DNA from: Alkalihalobacillus sp. AL-G
GTDB lineage: Bacteria; Bacillota; Bacilli; Bacillales; Fictibacillaceae
Assembly (NCBI RefSeq): GCF_030643805.1
Contig: NZ_CP094656.1
Coordinates: forward strand, 992,001-1,056,000
DNA length: 64,000 bases
Reading direction: 5' to 3'
The notes beneath the pieces were generated by a model. It was given only the letters and a program-made list of their open reading frames with translations. It did not search any database and was not told where the DNA came from. Within the stretch, counting starts at the first letter, position 1, and each line of letters begins with the position of its first letter. Shown one piece after another: positions 52,842 through 60,468 of the stretch. A program made the translations under genes and the position numbers.

Positions 52842-53599
52842 TTGTCCGACAATATATTAGAACTTAACAAACAATCGTGGGAGCGTGCATCTTCTGAATT
52901 TTTTGGGGTCGATGCGTTGCCAAACTATGGTCCTTTTCACCTACAGAAGATGAACTGCAGATCTTTGGTGAAATTGCCGGTAAAAAGGTGCTGGAATTAG
53001 GGTGTGGAAGTGGACATTCTCTCAAGTATATGGCGGATCAGCATGCAGCGGAACTATGGGGTGTCGACCTATCCGAGAACCAAATTAAAACAGCAAAAGA
53101 AATATTACAACGCGAAAATCCAAACCTGCTTTGTGCGCCAATGGAAGAGGATATCGGCCTTCCAAAGGGCTATTTTGATATTGTTTTCTCTATTTATGCC
53201 TTAGGGTGGTCTACGAATCTAGCACAAACGCTAAGACTTATTCATTCGTATTTAAAACCAAATGGTAGTTTCGTTTTCAGCTGGGAGCATCCATTTTACT
53301 TACGAGCCAATAGCGATCAACTGATTGTTGACCAATCCTATCATGATGAAGGGCAAAGACGCTTTGATTCTTTTAAAATTGAGGACAATCCGGTCGTTTT
53401 TCAGCAACGCAAGCTTAGTTCCTACATCAACGAGTTAGTTCCAGCTGGTTTTATTATCGAACGAATTGAAGAACCTGAAGTATCAAATGAATTAAAGGAC
53501 GTGGTTGATCAAACGCCTGAACGATATTATTCACTTTCAAAAGCAAGGATGATTCCGACGACGATTATTATCAAAGCTAGAAAATGCTGCCCAAACTAA
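52842..53599 (+). pseudogene. SAM-dependent methyltransferase with N-terminal frameshift
   Basis: From TTG 52842 the frame reads LSDNILELNKQSWERASSEFFGVDALPNYGPF, then must shift at TCCTTTTCACC (52931-52940, one T short) to SPTEDELQIFGEIAGKKVLELGCGSGHSLKYMAD and on to the normal C-terminus. Motif I is VLELGCGSG. The C-terminal 203 codons (52988-53599) are open. It is a single-base lesion in a T-run: a recent mutation, a phase switch, or an assembly error. Confidence 0.8.
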
Positions 53600-53610
53600 A
53601 CAACTGAAAA

Positions 53611-54087
53611 GTGGTGATTCCAATAGACATTCGATTAGAACAAGTAACAAGGGATAATTGGGAAGTGGCACTTCGATTAAAAGTAAAGGAAGAGCAACGT
53701 CAGTTTGTTCCAGAAGTTTCTGTATCTCTTGCAAAGGTGTACATCAAACCAGACGGTGACAATGTTGAATATATCCCATTTGCGATTTATGACGGTGAAA
53801 AGATGGTTGGTTTTGTCATGCATGCCTATGAAGCGGATACAACCGACATGTATTGGATTAACGGATTCATAATTGATGAAAGATACCAACGGAGAGGTTA
53901 TGGAAGAGCAGCCTTAACTGAGATCTCTAAATGGATCGTCAATCGTTTTCCAAAATGCAAAGAAATTCGTCTTACCGTATATAAAGAAAATCATGGAGCA
54001 CGGGAACTATATAAGAGATTCGGTTTCGAACCAACGGGTGATGTTTATGGAGAAGAAGATGCGTGGCGGCTTTTAGTAAATAAATGA
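53611..54087 (+). CDS. GNAT acetyltransferase, BltD/PaiA-like
   Basis: 158 residues: IRLEQVTRDNWEVALRLKVKEEQRQFV, YIPFAIYDGEKMVGFVMHAYE, YWINGFIIDERYQRRGYGRAALTEI (acetyl-CoA loop RRGYGR) and HGARELYKRFGFEPTGDV. It resembles spermidine/spermine acetyltransferases of Bacillus, so a polyamine substrate is a fair guess. GTG 53611 or the following GTG is the likely start; the ribosome binding site is weak. Confidence 0.8.
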   Translation: MVIPIDIRLEQVTRDNWEVALRLKVKEEQRQFVPEVSVSLAKVYIKPDGDNVEYIPFAIYDGEKMVGFVMHAYEADTTDMYWINGFIIDERYQRRGYGRAALTEISKWIVNRFPKCKEIRLTVYKENHGARELYKRFGFEPTGDVYGEEDAWRLLVNK

Positions 54088-54422
54088 ATGATAAACAGAG
54101 ACACACCCTCGTTAAAAAGGTTGAGAAGTAATGGTAGACGCGAAGATCATATAGTTAGACGAGAAATTTCGAAATTGGACGCGAAAAATGTAATTTACAC
54201 GAGAAACGATCCATAATAGATGAAGGGCCTGAGTGAAACAGTCCCTTTTCTAATGTTTTGGTTGATTTTTTCCTGATCTTTTTGCTTCACGATGATTTTG
54301 TATGGTTTATTTTAAACGAGACCCTGGATTTCCTCTTCATTGAAGAATTGATTAACGTCTTTTTCAATTTTGACTGAGAAATAAATTGAAAATAAAAGAT
54401 ATTTTTAAAAGAGTAAAAATAA
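54088..54422. other. Intergenic region with short degenerate repeats
   Basis: 54131-54207 holds four copies of a GAC/CAC-GCGA/GAGAA-type repeat (GGTAGACGCGAAG, GTTAGACGAGAAA, TTGGACGCGAAAA, TTTACACGAGAAA), akin to those at 9.3 kb. The remainder is AT-rich, with no gene and no clear terminator. Confidence 0.55.
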
Positions 54423-54474
54423 TTACGTTTCAAGGTAAAAAATAATTGCATTTGAACGTAAACTAAATTACTAT
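54423..54474 (+). promoter_or_regulatory. Promoter with inverted-repeat operator upstream of the HTH-F1 beta gene
   Basis: TTGCAT (54446) and TACTAT (54469) are spaced by 17 bases. TTACGTTTCAA (54423-54433) and TTGAACGTAA (54452-54461) are inverted repeats, one arm upstream of the -35 and one inside the spacer. This placement fits repression, possibly by the HTH protein itself. Confidence 0.55.
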
Positions 54475-54496
54475 ATGAAGTAAGGAGGGTGAATGA

Positions 54497-55549
54497 ATGG
54501 AAAGCATTGAAAGTATTCGTTTAAATGTCGCTTTGTTGCGCAGACGGGTTCCGAATTTGACCAGCGCAGCCCGATCTGTAGGTTTACGGCCAGCAACGGT
54601 CTCCAATTTGTGCAATGGCAAAATTTCGGTAGGTCGAGCAGAAGTTCGTACCTTGGTCGCTCTTGCAACACTCGCGGAATGCAGTTTGGATGAACTGATT
54701 ATTAGAGGGGAGAAGATCGAAATGATCGAAACAAAGATTAAGACATTGGATTTGTTTGCGCCGCTTGTCAAAGGTGGAACGGTCGGGTTAGTCGCCCGTC
54801 CGGGAATGGGTCAGCTCGTCATCTTATCGGAGCTTTTCCATCGATTGAAAAAGGAAGGCTATCTCACCCACCTCCTCATGCCGGAAGGGGAACATCCAGA
54901 GGTGAAGGATACGCTGGATTTTGTCGATACCGTCACACATTCAATCGATGAAGCGTATGAGAAAATTGCTGCTGCTGGTAAAACAAAGGACATCATGTTT
55001 GCTGCCGATCGTGCTCATGTCATTACAGGCGAAATTACAAAGCTTCAAGAACGATTACAAGATATCGGGATCGAAAACGTGACAACTCTATTGGTCGATT
55101 TAAAAGGGGAAGCGGTGGATGAAGAAGTACCGTACGGACCGCTTGAAACTCTTTGGCAATTTGATATTGATCTAGCGATGAGACATAAGTTTCCTGCCGT
55201 CAACCCGATTTACTCAACATCATCCGTACTTGAAGGGACGCATGTCGATCAAAGTCATTTTACTACACAACAGCGTGCACAAAAGCTGTTGAGGAGATAC
55301 CGTGAATTACGTTCGGTAGTAAGTGTAAGAGGAATTGAAAGCGTTCCAACTGCAGAGGTTCAATCATACAAACGAGGAGAACTTCTTGAAGCGTACCTTA
55401 CTCAACCGTTTTATGTCGCAGAGGAATTCACCGGTACAAAAGGGGAAGCGGTCAGTGTCCAAGATACGTTATCAGATGTACAAAAAATCCTAGACGGTGC
55501 AATGGACTCGAAGGAAGTTGATCAACTGGCTTATATCGGAAAACTTTAA
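54497..55549 (+). CDS. XRE-type helix-turn-helix fused to a degenerate F1-ATPase beta-like domain
   Basis: 350 residues. Residues 1-70 form a helix-turn-helix (LTSAARSVGLRPATVSNLCNGKISVGRAEVRTLVALATL). From residue 80 the sequence follows AtpD: IKTLDLFAPLVKGGTVGLVARPGMGQLVILSEL, then FPAVNPIYSTSSVL, AQKLLRRYRELRSVVSVRGIES, and YLTQPFYVAEEFTGTKGEAVSVQDTLSDVQKILDG to the end. The Walker A lysine-threonine (GKT in AtpD) is replaced by G105-Q106-L107, so ATP hydrolysis is not expected. The N-terminal beta-barrel and part of the middle are missing. ATG follows AAGGAGGGTG. A transcription regulator built on a dead F1 beta fold is the inference; I know no characterised member. Confidence 0.8.
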   Translation: MESIESIRLNVALLRRRVPNLTSAARSVGLRPATVSNLCNGKISVGRAEVRTLVALATLAECSLDELIIRGEKIEMIETKIKTLDLFAPLVKGGTVGLVARPGMGQLVILSELFHRLKKEGYLTHLLMPEGEHPEVKDTLDFVDTVTHSIDEAYEKIAAAGKTKDIMFAADRAHVITGEITKLQERLQDIGIENVTTLLVDLKGEAVDEEVPYGPLETLWQFDIDLAMRHKFPAVNPIYSTSSVLEGTHVDQSHFTTQQRAQKLLRRYRELRSVVSVRGIESVPTAEVQSYKRGELLEAYLTQPFYVAEEFTGTKGEAVSVQDTLSDVQKILDGAMDSKEVDQLAYIGKL

Positions 55550-55561
55550 AATAAAAACACG

Positions 55562-55598
55562 AAAGGCATTACTTCGAGTACGAAGTGATGCCTTTTTT
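55562..55598 (+). terminator. Strong terminator
   Basis: AAAGGCATTACTTCG / CGAAGTGATGCCTTTTTT, a 15-bp stem with one mismatch and a four-base loop, directly after the HTH-F1 beta gene. Confidence 0.88.
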
Positions 55599-55661
55599 GC
55601 AGGATTCAATATTGATAGACTAGAATTAAACAGAAGGAGAGCAAATAATTGGAGGCGACTA

Positions 55662-56096
55662 ATGAAACGGGTAGATGTAGTAAGTTCGATACTTATCGAT
55701 GAAGAAAATAAAAAAATCGTGCTCGTACAGAATAAAAAAGGCGATACAAGCTACTGGAGCTATCCAGGTGGTGCAGTTGAAGAAGGCGAAACATTAGAGC
55801 GAGCGGTCATCCGTGAAACAAAAGAAGAAGCAGGGCTGGATATTGAACTGACTGGCGGCATACAATCTGTTCGTGAGGCATTTTTTCCTGAGAAAGGCCA
55901 CCATGTTGTGTTTTTTAGCTTTTTTGCGAAAATCATCGGCGGGGAAATGAAACCGATCGACCCTGACGGTGAAGTGGTCGATGTACGTTGGTTTGATTTT
56001 CAGGAAGCTGAGAACCTACTTACCTACATAGCAGAAGAAGCTAAGTTGAAATTTGATGGCCAGCAATCGTTCGCGCCATATTATTTTCAAAAATAG
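55662..56096 (+). CDS. Nudix hydrolase
   Basis: 144 residues with the Nudix box YPGGAVEEGETLERAVIRETKEEAGL. KRVDVVSSILIDEENKKIVLVQNKKGD opens the fold. ATG 55662 follows TTGGAGGCG. It is 20 bases from the SRPBCC gene and probably cotranscribed with it. Substrate unknown. Confidence 0.85.
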   Translation: MKRVDVVSSILIDEENKKIVLVQNKKGDTSYWSYPGGAVEEGETLERAVIRETKEEAGLDIELTGGIQSVREAFFPEKGHHVVFFSFFAKIIGGEMKPIDPDGEVVDVRWFDFQEAENLLTYIAEEAKLKFDGQQSFAPYYFQK

Positions 56097-56115
56097 GAAG
56101 GAGTAGTGAAAAGTA

Positions 56116-56523
56116 ATGGAAATGTTCAGATCGAAAACGTTATCCGTCTCAATTGATAGAGCAGCGAATGAAGCGGAGGAATTCATCCGGAACCCTGAGA
56201 ACCTGCCATTATGGGCAACTTCCTTTGCAAAAGCAGTGAGAAAAGTAAACGATCAATGGATTATCGAAACATCGGACGGACCGATGAACATTCGTTTTGT
56301 TGATAAAAATGAATACGGAGTGCTCGACCATTATGTCACGGTTTCACCGGATCATACAATCTTGAATCCGATGCGAATCATCCCGATTGGAGACGGTTGC
56401 CAGGTCTTTTTCACGCTATTCAAAATGGATGGTATGACCGAGCAACAATTTTCCGAGGATATGCAAATGGTTCAGCAGGATTTGAAAAATTTGAAAGCAT
56501 ATTTGGAAGACAGACGCCCTTAA
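56116..56523 (+). CDS. SRPBCC (START-like) domain protein
   Basis: 135 residues of the polyketide-cyclase/SRPBCC fold: KTLSVSIDRAANEAEEFIRNPENLPLWATSFAKAV, then beta strands (WIIETSDGPMNIRF; LDHYVTV; CQVFFTLFKMDGM) and the long C-terminal helix FSEDMQMVQQDLKNLKAYLEDRR. ATG follows AGGAAGGAGTAG. Ligand unknown. Confidence 0.8.
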   Translation: MEMFRSKTLSVSIDRAANEAEEFIRNPENLPLWATSFAKAVRKVNDQWIIETSDGPMNIRFVDKNEYGVLDHYVTVSPDHTILNPMRIIPIGDGCQVFFTLFKMDGMTEQQFSEDMQMVQQDLKNLKAYLEDRRP

Positions 56524-56666
56524 TCGGATACTTTTTTGAAAAAAAGTCTCCCAATTGAATGTTTTTCAGATAAACGTGATCTGAATCATCCTGTGAACTG
56601 CGAAATTCGGCTGGGCCCCCTTATTTTGGACACATGCCCAGCCATTCTCCTTCTATCGTAGAATTT

Positions 56667-57631
56667 CTATAATTTCACTTTTGTGCTCGGGATCTGCCCT
56701 CTTCGAGATAAGTCATAATACTTCTGAGGCGTGTGTGGCTTCAAGCTTCCGTGATAACGAGAATGGTTATAGAAAGCGATATATTGATCCACATAATAAA
56801 AGGCTTCTTCGTAAAATCCAAATGCATATCGGTCAAAACACTCTCTCTGTAACACACTGTGAAAGGACTCAATATAAGCATTCATGTCTGGTGTCTTCTT
56901 TGGAATTCGCTCATGATAGACCTTGTGATGGTCACAAAAGTTGCCAAAGTCTTCGCTCACAAACTGGGGTCCGTTATCGGTTCGAAGAATCAGCTTCTTC
57001 TCAAATTCCCCAGATTTAAAGTGCACTTTCCGACGTATAAGTGCTTTTGTCAACATCGTTGTAATATGTTTCGCCTTACAAACCGATCCACAATAATAAC
57101 CAACAATGGTTCGATCATAAACGTCAATCGCACTACACACGTAAAAGAAGGCGTTGGAATCCGTTATGTTTCCATATTTGATGTCGACTTGCCAGAGTTG
57201 ATTCGAGCCTGTAATCGTACGATTTCTCGCAAGTTTTCTTGGGTGTTTTGCTTTTTTTGTGTTCGGTTTTTTTAGAATTCCTAGCCCTTTACACATCCGG
57301 TACACTTTATGCTTACTAATGATCAGGGAGTGGTGGTCTTTTAGATATAGGGTCCATTTTTTGTAGCCCATAGCTCCCAACCACTCGTCCCAATAAAGTT
57401 CCATCAGATATTCTGCGATTTGCGCATCCGGAATCTTTTCCCCTTGATTGGATACCGAGTAGCCCGGAATCGGCCGCCCTCTTTTTTTCACGTCCTCTTT
57501 GCCCCCTTGGCCTCGTAATAATAATAGAGTGACCTGGTGAAGTTGAAAGCCTCTGTCGCTTTGATCACAGAAAACCCTTCTTGCACCCACATTTTGATTT
57601 CTTCAAGCTGCACTAGTATGGGGATTTGTTT
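56667..57631 (-). pseudogene. IS3 transposase OrfB, frameshifted
   Basis: The main frame (to about 57590) holds the integrase core: WQVDIKYG (Asp), LRTDNGPQFV (Asp) and NAYIESFHSVLQRE (Glu). Its true N-terminus lies in another frame (QIPILVQLEEIKMWVQEGFSVIKATEAFNFTRSLYYYYEAKG), which hits a stop. The switch lies at a run of five G (57502-57506 on the plus strand as CCCCC), where six would restore the frame. Confidence 0.8.
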
Positions 57632-57927
57632 TTTTTAAGAAGTTCCCTCAACATCGCTACTTCTAATTCTTTTTCGCCTAGTAGCTTCATGGCATGATCA
57701 TATTTCTTTTCTAATTCTTTTCTGGATGTTTGTGGGGTTAAGGCCTCTGTTCCTTCAACTTCCATTTCATCTCGAACCTCATCTTCATAGGTCCTCATCC
57801 ACTTTCGGAGGGTCTCTGTGGAAATCCCCGCACCCTTTGCCGTGGAACTCATCTTATTGGTCTCGAGGGCCATCCGGACATATTGTTTTTTTACTTCCTC
57901 TAATACCTCAATTTTTTTCTTCGGCAT
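57613..57927 (-). CDS. IS3 transposase OrfA
   Basis: 104 residues with a helix-turn-helix (QYVRMALETNKMSSTAKGAGISTETLRKWMRTYEDEV) and a leucine-zipper-like tail (LEKKYDHAMKLLGEKELEVAMLRELLKKNK). ATG 57927 follows GGGAGGTGATTGG. Its end contains a run of eight A then C, a typical slippery site for the -1 frameshift that makes OrfAB. Confidence 0.85.
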   Translation of the reverse strand: MPKKKIEVLEEVKKQYVRMALETNKMSSTAKGAGISTETLRKWMRTYEDEVRDEMEVEGTEALTPQTSRKELEKKYDHAMKLLGEKELEVAMLRELLKKNKSPY

Positions 57928-58027
57928 AACCAATCACCTCCCCCAAGTAGCTAAAATAGCTTATTTTTAATATAAGGGAGAATGATTTTGGTGTCTAAAT
58001 GATTTAGGGGGCCTAAAAGAATTAAGA

Positions 58028-58084
58028 TGGTTTACTGCGAAAAATGAAAATTAACTGCGAAAATCAAAAAAGAACTGCGAAAAT
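58028..58084. repeat. Three copies of a short ACTGCGAAAA repeat
   Basis: TTTACTGCGAAAAA, TTAACTGCGAAAATC and GAACTGCGAAAATC, spaced by about 22 bases, just outside the IS3 end. Related to the clusters at 9.3, 35.4 and 54.1 kb. Confidence 0.65.
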
Positions 58085-58122
58085 CTATTAAATAGAATGT
58101 AATCAATGCAAGGAGGTAGTTT

Positions 58123-58596
58123 GTGGGCTACATTGAGGATTTACGAGCAAAGGTTGGACAGAGCCCTGTTATACTTGTTGGGGCAGTAGCCGTAATTGTC
58201 GACGAACAAAATCGAATTTTACTCCAACAACGAAAATTTCCCAAAGGAGTGTGGGGAGTTCCAGGTGGGTTAATGGAATTAGCTGAATCGACTGAAGATG
58301 TTGCAAAACGGGAGGTTTACGAAGAGACGGGGTTGGAAATAAGTGACCTCAAACTAATCAATGTTTATTCAGGATCTGACCATTTTATAAAAGCTCAAAA
58401 TGGTGATGAATTTTATGTCGTCACGGTGGCTTATTTTACCCACAACTTTGAAGGAGAAATGAAAGTAGATACAAGCGAATCAATAAAGTATGAATTCTTT
58501 TCACCCGACAAATTACCAAAAAATATGGTCAAAAGCCATAGACTCATCCTTGATGAATATTTACATAAGCACTACTCAACGTATGATTATAAATAG
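58123..58596 (+). CDS. Nudix hydrolase
   Basis: 157 residues with the Nudix box VPGGLMELAESTEDVAKREVYEETGL. The N-terminus GYIEDLRAKVGQSPVILVGAVAVIVDEQNRILLQQR is typical of the Bacillus YjhB/MutT-like subgroup. GTG 58123 follows AAGGAGGTAG. Substrate unknown. It is followed after ten bases by the lipoprotein gene. Confidence 0.85.
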   Translation: MGYIEDLRAKVGQSPVILVGAVAVIVDEQNRILLQQRKFPKGVWGVPGGLMELAESTEDVAKREVYEETGLEISDLKLINVYSGSDHFIKAQNGDEFYVVTVAYFTHNFEGEMKVDTSESIKYEFFSPDKLPKNMVKSHRLILDEYLHKHYSTYDYK

Positions 58597-58606
58597 GGGT
58601 GGTTTT

Positions 58607-59008
58607 TTGAAGTTTCGTAAAGGGGTATTCATTATATTTGCAGGCTTGATTGTTTTATCAGGCTGCTCAAATAATGGGGAGAATCAACCAGTACTTATTG
58701 TTGAAAAACCTGCCGAAATTGGAGAGGGATTCGAACAATTCAAGGAAATAGATGATAGACAGAATGTTGAAACAGCTAAAGAACTGGTCGGAAATATTCG
58801 CTGGGCAAATGGTAACCCTACGTGGATCCATCACCCAGACTATCTGTTTTATTTTAAAGACAACAAAGAAAAGTATTATATTGGGATAACTCCTAATAAA
58901 GAACAGTTAGAATTGGAAGTAAAAGAACAAGATAAATTTGTGAAATTAACCAAGACAAAATCTAACGAATTGTATCAAATTTTAACTGGAGAAAAACTAT
59001 CTGAGTAA
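58607..59008 (+). CDS. Lipoprotein, 133 aa
   Basis: TTG 58607, six bases after GGGGTGG, opens LKFRKGVFIIFAGLIVLSGC, a lipoprotein signal with cysteine 20. The mature part (QNVETAKELVGNIRWAN, WIHHPDYLFYFKDNKEKYYIGITPNKEQLELEV) is a small domain shared with unknown Bacillus lipoproteins. A longer frame from 58490 lies inside the Nudix gene and is not real. Confidence 0.75.
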   Translation: MKFRKGVFIIFAGLIVLSGCSNNGENQPVLIVEKPAEIGEGFEQFKEIDDRQNVETAKELVGNIRWANGNPTWIHHPDYLFYFKDNKEKYYIGITPNKEQLELEVKEQDKFVKLTKTKSNELYQILTGEKLSE

Positions 59009-59038
59009 TTTAAAAGTGTGGATCAGGAGGTAGATTCC

Positions 59039-59419
59039 ATGGATTATCATGACCATAAACATATCAAATCGGAAAAAGGCAAGAAATTATTGAAGAAAAC
59101 AAGAGATATCTGCATGAAGTTTCCAGAGGTTGAAGAACAGGTCGATAAGTTTGGTCATACATCCTTTCGTGTAAAGGACAAGCCATTCGTCATGCTAGGC
59201 GAAAATCTTGAGGAGCCTTCCATATCAATCAAAATGCTGAAGACGACACAGGAAATGCTCCTTCAACAAGATGGATACACGAAAACACCTTACATCGGTC
59301 AACACGGGTGGACGTCATTCGATACGAACTCATTGAACTGGAACGAAATCGAAGACTATATTCTGGAGGGCTATTTAAGAACTGCCCCGAAAAGTCTCAT
59401 AAAACAAGTGCAACAATAA
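59039..59419 (+). CDS. MmcQ/YjbR family protein
   Basis: 126 residues: KGKKLLKKTRDICMKFPEVEEQVDKFGHTSFRVKDKPFVML, then QHGWTSFDTNSLNWNEIEDYILEGYLRTAPKSL. This is the MmcQ/YjbR fold (CyaY-like double-wing DNA-binding motif). I start at ATG 59039 (CAGGAGGTAG upstream). Function unknown. Confidence 0.8.
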   Translation: MDYHDHKHIKSEKGKKLLKKTRDICMKFPEVEEQVDKFGHTSFRVKDKPFVMLGENLEEPSISIKMLKTTQEMLLQQDGYTKTPYIGQHGWTSFDTNSLNWNEIEDYILEGYLRTAPKSLIKQVQQ

Positions 59420-59445
59420 CTAGAAACTAAGGCGGTGTATACACC

Positions 59446-60429
59446 ATGAAATTAGGTACAGTAGGAACAAGCCGGATTACAAATTCATTTATTGAAGCAG
59501 CAGGGAAAAGTGGGAAATTAACATTGAATGCTGTCTATTCACGTTCGTTTGAAAAGGCAAGGCAAATCGCCGATACATATAACGCACCTTATACATTTGA
59601 TGATTTAGAACAAATGGCAAAAAGTAATTACATTGAGATCGTTTATATTGCTTCACCTAACTCTCTACATTATGAACAAGCTAAACTGTTTTTACAGCAT
59701 AAAAAGCATGTCATTTGTGAAAAACCAATCTTTTCGAATACAAAGGAATGGGAGGATGCTTATCAAGTTGCTGAAGAAAATGGAGTGTTTTTGTTCGAGG
59801 CAATGCGTAATATCCATTCACCGAACTCTAAAATCCTCAAGCGACAAATCGGAAAAGCAGGGAAAATACGGAGTGCGATGTTACACTACATCCAATACTC
59901 CTCACGCTATGATTTAGTTTTAAAAGGAGAAGAACCGAATATTTTTTCGCCACGGTTTTCTGGAGGGGCACTCGTCGATTTAGGTGTCTATCCGACTAGT
60001 CTCGCTGTTTCCTTATTTGGTGAGCCTGATCATATTACCTACTATCCGGTTATGTTACGAAGCGGAGTTGATGGAAGCGGAACTCTGATTTTAAAATACG
60101 ATGGGTTCATATGTACAATCCTATGCTCGAAGATTTCCCACTCCCACATTCCTTCAGAAATCCACGGGGAAGAAGGTTCATTTGTCCTAGATCATGTAGC
60201 ACCTATTACGAACATCAAGTTTGTCGACAGACATTCCAAAAAGAGCCACAATCTTGAAGAGCCTCGGTATGAAAACGAAATGATCTACGAGGTTGAAGAG
60301 TTCGTACGGATTATTAAAACAAATGATCAACAACAGTATGAGGAATTGAAGGGTATAGGTCGAATGGTTCTGACGGTAACCGAAACCGCTCGTCAACAAA
60401 ATGATATTGTATTTGAAAATGAAAAATAA
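59446..60429 (+). CDS. Gfo/Idh/MocA family oxidoreductase
   Basis: 327 residues. The N-terminal Rossmann motif is LGTVGTSRITNSFIEAA. IVYIASPNSLHYEQAKLFLQHKKHVICEKPIFSN contains the family EKP lysine. GGALVDLGVYPTSLAVSLFG lies in the C-terminal domain. The opening is the GTSxI variant of GxGxxG. ATG follows AAGGCGGTG. Substrate (a sugar or inositol derivative) unknown. Confidence 0.88.
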   Translation: MKLGTVGTSRITNSFIEAAGKSGKLTLNAVYSRSFEKARQIADTYNAPYTFDDLEQMAKSNYIEIVYIASPNSLHYEQAKLFLQHKKHVICEKPIFSNTKEWEDAYQVAEENGVFLFEAMRNIHSPNSKILKRQIGKAGKIRSAMLHYIQYSSRYDLVLKGEEPNIFSPRFSGGALVDLGVYPTSLAVSLFGEPDHITYYPVMLRSGVDGSGTLILKYDGFICTILCSKISHSHIPSEIHGEEGSFVLDHVAPITNIKFVDRHSKKSHNLEEPRYENEMIYEVEEFVRIIKTNDQQQYEELKGIGRMVLTVTETARQQNDIVFENEK

Positions 60430-60433
60430 AAGA

Positions 60434-60462
60434 CATCTCCCGATAATAATCCGGGAGATGCT
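60434..60462. terminator. Terminator between convergent genes
   Basis: CATCTCCC / GGGAGATG with an 11-base loop and CTTATT, between the oxidoreductase and the ABC permease. Confidence 0.7.
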
Positions 60463-60468
60463 TATTAC

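Larger units (their letters stand above)
56613..58013 (-). mobile_element. IS3-family insertion sequence, defective
   Basis: orfA and orfB lie on the minus strand. Imperfect terminal inverted repeats are visible: GGCCCCCTTATTTTGGACAC near 56614, and on the other end (reverse complement) GGCCCCCTAAATCATTTAGA, with CATTCTCC conserved further in on both sides. Exact edges and target duplication were not resolved. The orfB frameshift makes it inactive. Confidence 0.75.
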
